Source of the DNA: Gammaproteobacteria bacterium | GTDB lineage: Bacteria; Pseudomonadota; Gammaproteobacteria; JAUZRS01 | Direction of reading: 5' to 3' | Length of the DNA stretch: 33,360 nucleotides | Assembly: GCA_030950195.1 (NCBI GenBank) | Contig: JAUZRS010000157.1 | Coordinates: forward strand, 1 to 33,360 | In this document: positions 30,927 through 33,360 of the stretch, piece by piece | How the letters are laid out: each line of letters starts with the position of its first letter | How positions within the stretch are numbered: the first letter of the stretch is position 1 | Program-made: the position numbers and the translations under genes | The notes under the pieces: generated by a model | The model's input: only the letters and a program-made list of their open reading frames with translations | Told to the model about the DNA's origin: nothing | The model's database searches: none

Positions 30927-33360
30927 ATGTCAAATTTACGTCACCTAAAAACAGAGCCTCTTCACCTAAAAACAGAGCCTCTTCAGCACTCAAAACAGCG
31001 CCCTAAACGCCATCCGACGTCCCTCCCCTTATCGGTAAAAATGGCTCTGTTTGGCTTGATGCTCGGTGCCTTGGTCTGGCAACTGCTGGCACTGCTGCAA
31101 GAACCCGCACTGCAACAGATTCTGAATAACGAACTCAAACAGCAACTGCAAATCGAAAACAGCACCTCGCGCAGTCAATTTGACCGCTACCTAAAACAGT
31201 ATCCAAAAATAACCCAATTGCTGGCCAAACAACACGATCTGATCCAGTACAGCAGCGAGTTGTTACCCAGTGGCTCAGTCTCCAGCAGCCGCCGTCCTCC
31301 CGCTTGGTTGCAACACAGCTCCAGCTGGCACGGCTTGATCCACCCCAGCCACATTGTGCTGCTCGACGCACAACACCGGCTACGTGAAATTTATCAGCTG
31401 CGCAAACAAGCCCTGCCCAGCGAACTGCAACAACCCAACGCAGAATTATTGCAATTAGCAAAAGACCAAAATTACCTCACCACCTTGAGTGATAAACCCT
31501 ATCTGCTAACCTTGTCGGCAATTAAAAACAAGCAACACACCGTTGCCTATTTACTGCTTCTAGCCCCCCTAAACAGCTCGTTTTTACGTCACTCTCAACA
31601 CGATTTTCATGGTCGAAAAGCGATTATCGCGCTGCTCAGCGGCTATCAACAACAGACGGTTTTTGCCAGCAGCGACCCCATTCGCCTGCCCCTGAACAGA
31701 CAGCTCAGCGAAGTACAAACGCAGTTTGTCGTCACCGGCAAGACCTTTTTCGACTACGGCTCCTCTGATCTGAAACTGCGTTTTTCCACCCTCTTGAGCA
31801 AAGACCAGATCAACACCCTCAACGCCAACCTTATCCAACTGACACAAAAGCAGTTGTTGATCGCCTCTCTCTGTTTTATCGGCGCGTTTATCGGCTTGAT
31901 GCTCTACTACGCCGCTCGCCTCAAACGACTGAATCGCAAAACCCTGCTTTTTTCTCAGCAACACCTTGGTCTGCAAACCGCCAACAAACCACACCCCGAT
32001 GAAATGATGCAGCTGGAAGTGAGTTTGAAGCAGCTTACTCAGCAGGTGCTCAAGCAGCAGCACGAACAGAAAAAACGTCATTCCATTGATAAAAAAATAA
32101 AACAGTTTGAAATCCTACAAACCGCCACCGAATCCCTCGGTGTCGGTGTCATCCTCTCTGGTGACATCAAAGGCGAAGGCTACGCCATCACCCAACAGAT
32201 GAAATGCTTTGCCGAAGACTGCGGCGGCATCGCCTTTTTTCTGCAACAGGCCGAGCAACACCAACAAATAGAATGCCTTGATCAACATCTGCAACAGCGT
32301 ATTTTTAAGCTGCGCTGGTTGTCGCTGGCCAACGAGCAAGAGCGCGTTTTATTGGTACAAGAAGAGACCGAACTGGTGGAAAGCATGGCCATGCTCGAAC
32401 ACCAAGCCCAACACGACAGCCTCACCGGACTACCCAATCGCAGCCTGTTTATGCAGCGCTGTCAGCAAACCATGAACGACTGCCATAAACAGCCCCAACA
32501 CCCCTTTTCATTGATGATGATGGATCTGGACCGCTTCAAAGCGGTCAATGACACACTGGGTCATCACATCGGCGACCAACTGCTGCAACAGGTCAGCCAA
32601 CGGCTCAGCAGCCGCTTGCGCAGCAACGACACTCTGGCCCGCCTTGGCGGCGATGAGTTCGCTTTGTTACTGCCCAACACCGACGCACAACAAGCCAAGC
32701 AGGTGGCCGAACTGCTGCAAAAACAGCTCAAAGAGTCCTTTACCCTCAATCAGCACAGCCTCTCCATCAGCACCAGCATCGGCATCGTCACCTGCCCCGA
32801 TCACGGTAAAAAAACCCATATCCTAATGCAACGTGCCGATGTGGCCATGTACGCCGCCAAACGCTCGCAAACGGGGTATTGCATTTACGACCCCAGCAAA
32901 GACCCCAACAGCGAAGAACGGCTGCAATTGATCAATGAATTAAGCGAAGCCATTGAAGCCGAACAACTGGAACTCTATTTTCAACCGCAACACGATTGCC
33001 AAAGCGGAAAAACCGCCGTCGTTGAAGCCCTGTTGCGCTGGCAACACCCTCGCCACGGCCTGCTGTCACCGGCGCGTTTTTTAGCTCTGGCCGAACAAAA
33101 TTCGCTGATGATCCCCTTAGGAAAAATGGTACTGAAAAAAGCCATTCAACAGTGTGAGCAGTGGAACCAACAAAGCCTGCCACTGACCGTCTCCGTCAAT
33201 CTCTCCGCCCACAGCTTTCAAGACGACGAACTGCTGCCCTACATTACCCAATTGCTCAACAACCACCACGTTGAAGGTCGTCAGTTGACTTTGGAGCTGA
33301 CCGAAAGCAGCCTCATGGACAACCCCAACAAAGCCCGCAGCCTTCTCACCAAACTGGACA
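30927..33360 (+). CDS. Membrane-bound GGDEF-EAL protein (cut by window edge)
   Basis: 811 codons are visible before the window ends. A membrane helix at ~39-57 and another at ~309-330 bracket a ~250-residue periplasmic sensor region of no clear family. A cytoplasmic coiled segment and an unassigned domain follow to ~500. The GGDEF domain (starting HDSLTGLPNRSLF, with intact RLGGDEF at 574-578) looks active as a diguanylate cyclase. An EAL domain begins at ~670 with EALLRW (700-705) and retains LSVNLSAHSF-like and LTLELTESSLMD blocks, so phosphodiesterase function is plausible but truncated here. The ATG at 30927 has no good Shine-Dalgarno; the ATG at 31041 inside the helix is a poorer choice. 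A 21-base tandem repeat (30942-30983) encodes HLKTEPL twice. Confidence 0.88.
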   Translation, partial: MSNLRHLKTEPLHLKTEPLQHSKQRPKRHPTSLPLSVKMALFGLMLGALVWQLLALLQEPALQQILNNELKQQLQIENSTSRSQFDRYLKQYPKITQLLAKQHDLIQYSSELLPSGSVSSSRRPPAWLQHSSSWHGLIHPSHIVLLDAQHRLREIYQLRKQALPSELQQPNAELLQLAKDQNYLTTLSDKPYLLTLSAIKNKQHTVAYLLLLAPLNSSFLRHSQHDFHGRKAIIALLSGYQQQTVFASSDPIRLPLNRQLSEVQTQFVVTGKTFFDYGSSDLKLRFSTLLSKDQINTLNANLIQLTQKQLLIASLCFIGAFIGLMLYYAARLKRLNRKTLLFSQQHLGLQTANKPHPDEMMQLEVSLKQLTQQVLKQQHEQKKRHSIDKKIKQFEILQTATESLGVGVILSGDIKGEGYAITQQMKCFAEDCGGIAFFLQQAEQHQQIECLDQHLQQRIFKLRWLSLANEQERVLLVQEETELVESMAMLEHQAQHDSLTGLPNRSLFMQRCQQTMNDCHKQPQHPFSLMMMDLDRFKAVNDTLGHHIGDQLLQQVSQRLSSRLRSNDTLARLGGDEFALLLPNTDAQQAKQVAELLQKQLKESFTLNQHSLSISTSIGIVTCPDHGKKTHILMQRADVAMYAAKRSQTGYCIYDPSKDPNSEERLQLINELSEAIEAEQLELYFQPQHDCQSGKTAVVEALLRWQHPRHGLLSPARFLALAEQNSLMIPLGKMVLKKAIQQCEQWNQQSLPLTVSVNLSAHSFQDDELLPYITQLLNNHHVEGRQLTLELTESSLMDNPNKARSLLTKLD
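30942..30983 (+). repeat. Two tandem 21-base units in the GGDEF-EAL N-terminus
   Basis: An exact 21-base unit (cacctaaaaacagagcctct plus t) occurs twice back to back, in frame, giving HLKTEPL-HLKTEPL before the first membrane helix. It looks like a recent slippage duplication. Confidence 0.85.

Noticed and set aside
31584-32081. Minus-strand frame of 165 codons within the GGDEF-EAL gene
   Set aside because: It is antisense to the sensor and second membrane helix of the real gene and has no supporting ribosome site.

Overview
The window looks like chromosomal DNA of a gammaproteobacterium at roughly 50% GC. Support comes from clear housekeeping genes in familiar order (clpS-clpA next to icd; yebC-ruvC-ruvA-ruvB), the proteobacterial DUF1249 (YqiB) and YcgL families, a modC with E. 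coli-like domain layout, and infA and gltX. A TraF_2-type outer-membrane protein, an arsenosugar-type cluster and several c-di-GMP proteins would suit a free-living aquatic or sediment bacterium, but the species cannot be read from the sequence. No IS element, prophage, integrase or CRISPR array was seen.

Layout. 1-269: start of trpF (minus, cut by the window edge). 607-3790: an envelope lipoprotein with an ordered 4 x 3 repeat and a peptidoglycan-binding tail, then a TraF_2-type barrel. 3846-9529 (minus): a 1678-residue NHL/Fn3-like/TPR/transglutaminase-like protein followed by a small secreted TPR protein. Divergent from it, 9605-13431 (plus): MoxR ATPase, DUF58 protein and TgpA-type membrane transglutaminase. 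13434-14249: DUF1249 gene and infA. 14287-18360 (minus): clpA, clpS, icd. 18450-21918 (minus): yebC, ruvC, ruvA, ruvB and a secreted Excalibur-like lipoprotein. 22099-22175: tRNA-Asp. 22243-25126 (minus): a response regulator with dead GGDEF motif, then a ModC-like ATPase with altered signature and Q-loop. 25337-29151 (minus): arsS-type radical SAM gene, two TIGR04283/TIGR04282 glycosyltransferase-like genes, gltX. 29276-30681: ycgL-family gene and a convergent, overlapping lipoprotein with a degenerate metallo-beta-lactamase fold. 30927-end: membrane GGDEF-EAL protein, cut by the window edge.

The best candidate for an undescribed system is the divergent pair 3846-9529 / 9605-13431. It places two transglutaminase-like proteins (one anchored in the inner membrane, one exported and very large) back to back with a MoxR-DUF58 module of the type thought to assemble or activate protein complexes. 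A second theme is loss of catalytic motifs in genes that otherwise look intact: ModC-like (LTVEE instead of LSGGQ/E), GGDEF-like (GKGLF) and metallo-beta-lactamase-like (SLESSH instead of HxHxDH).
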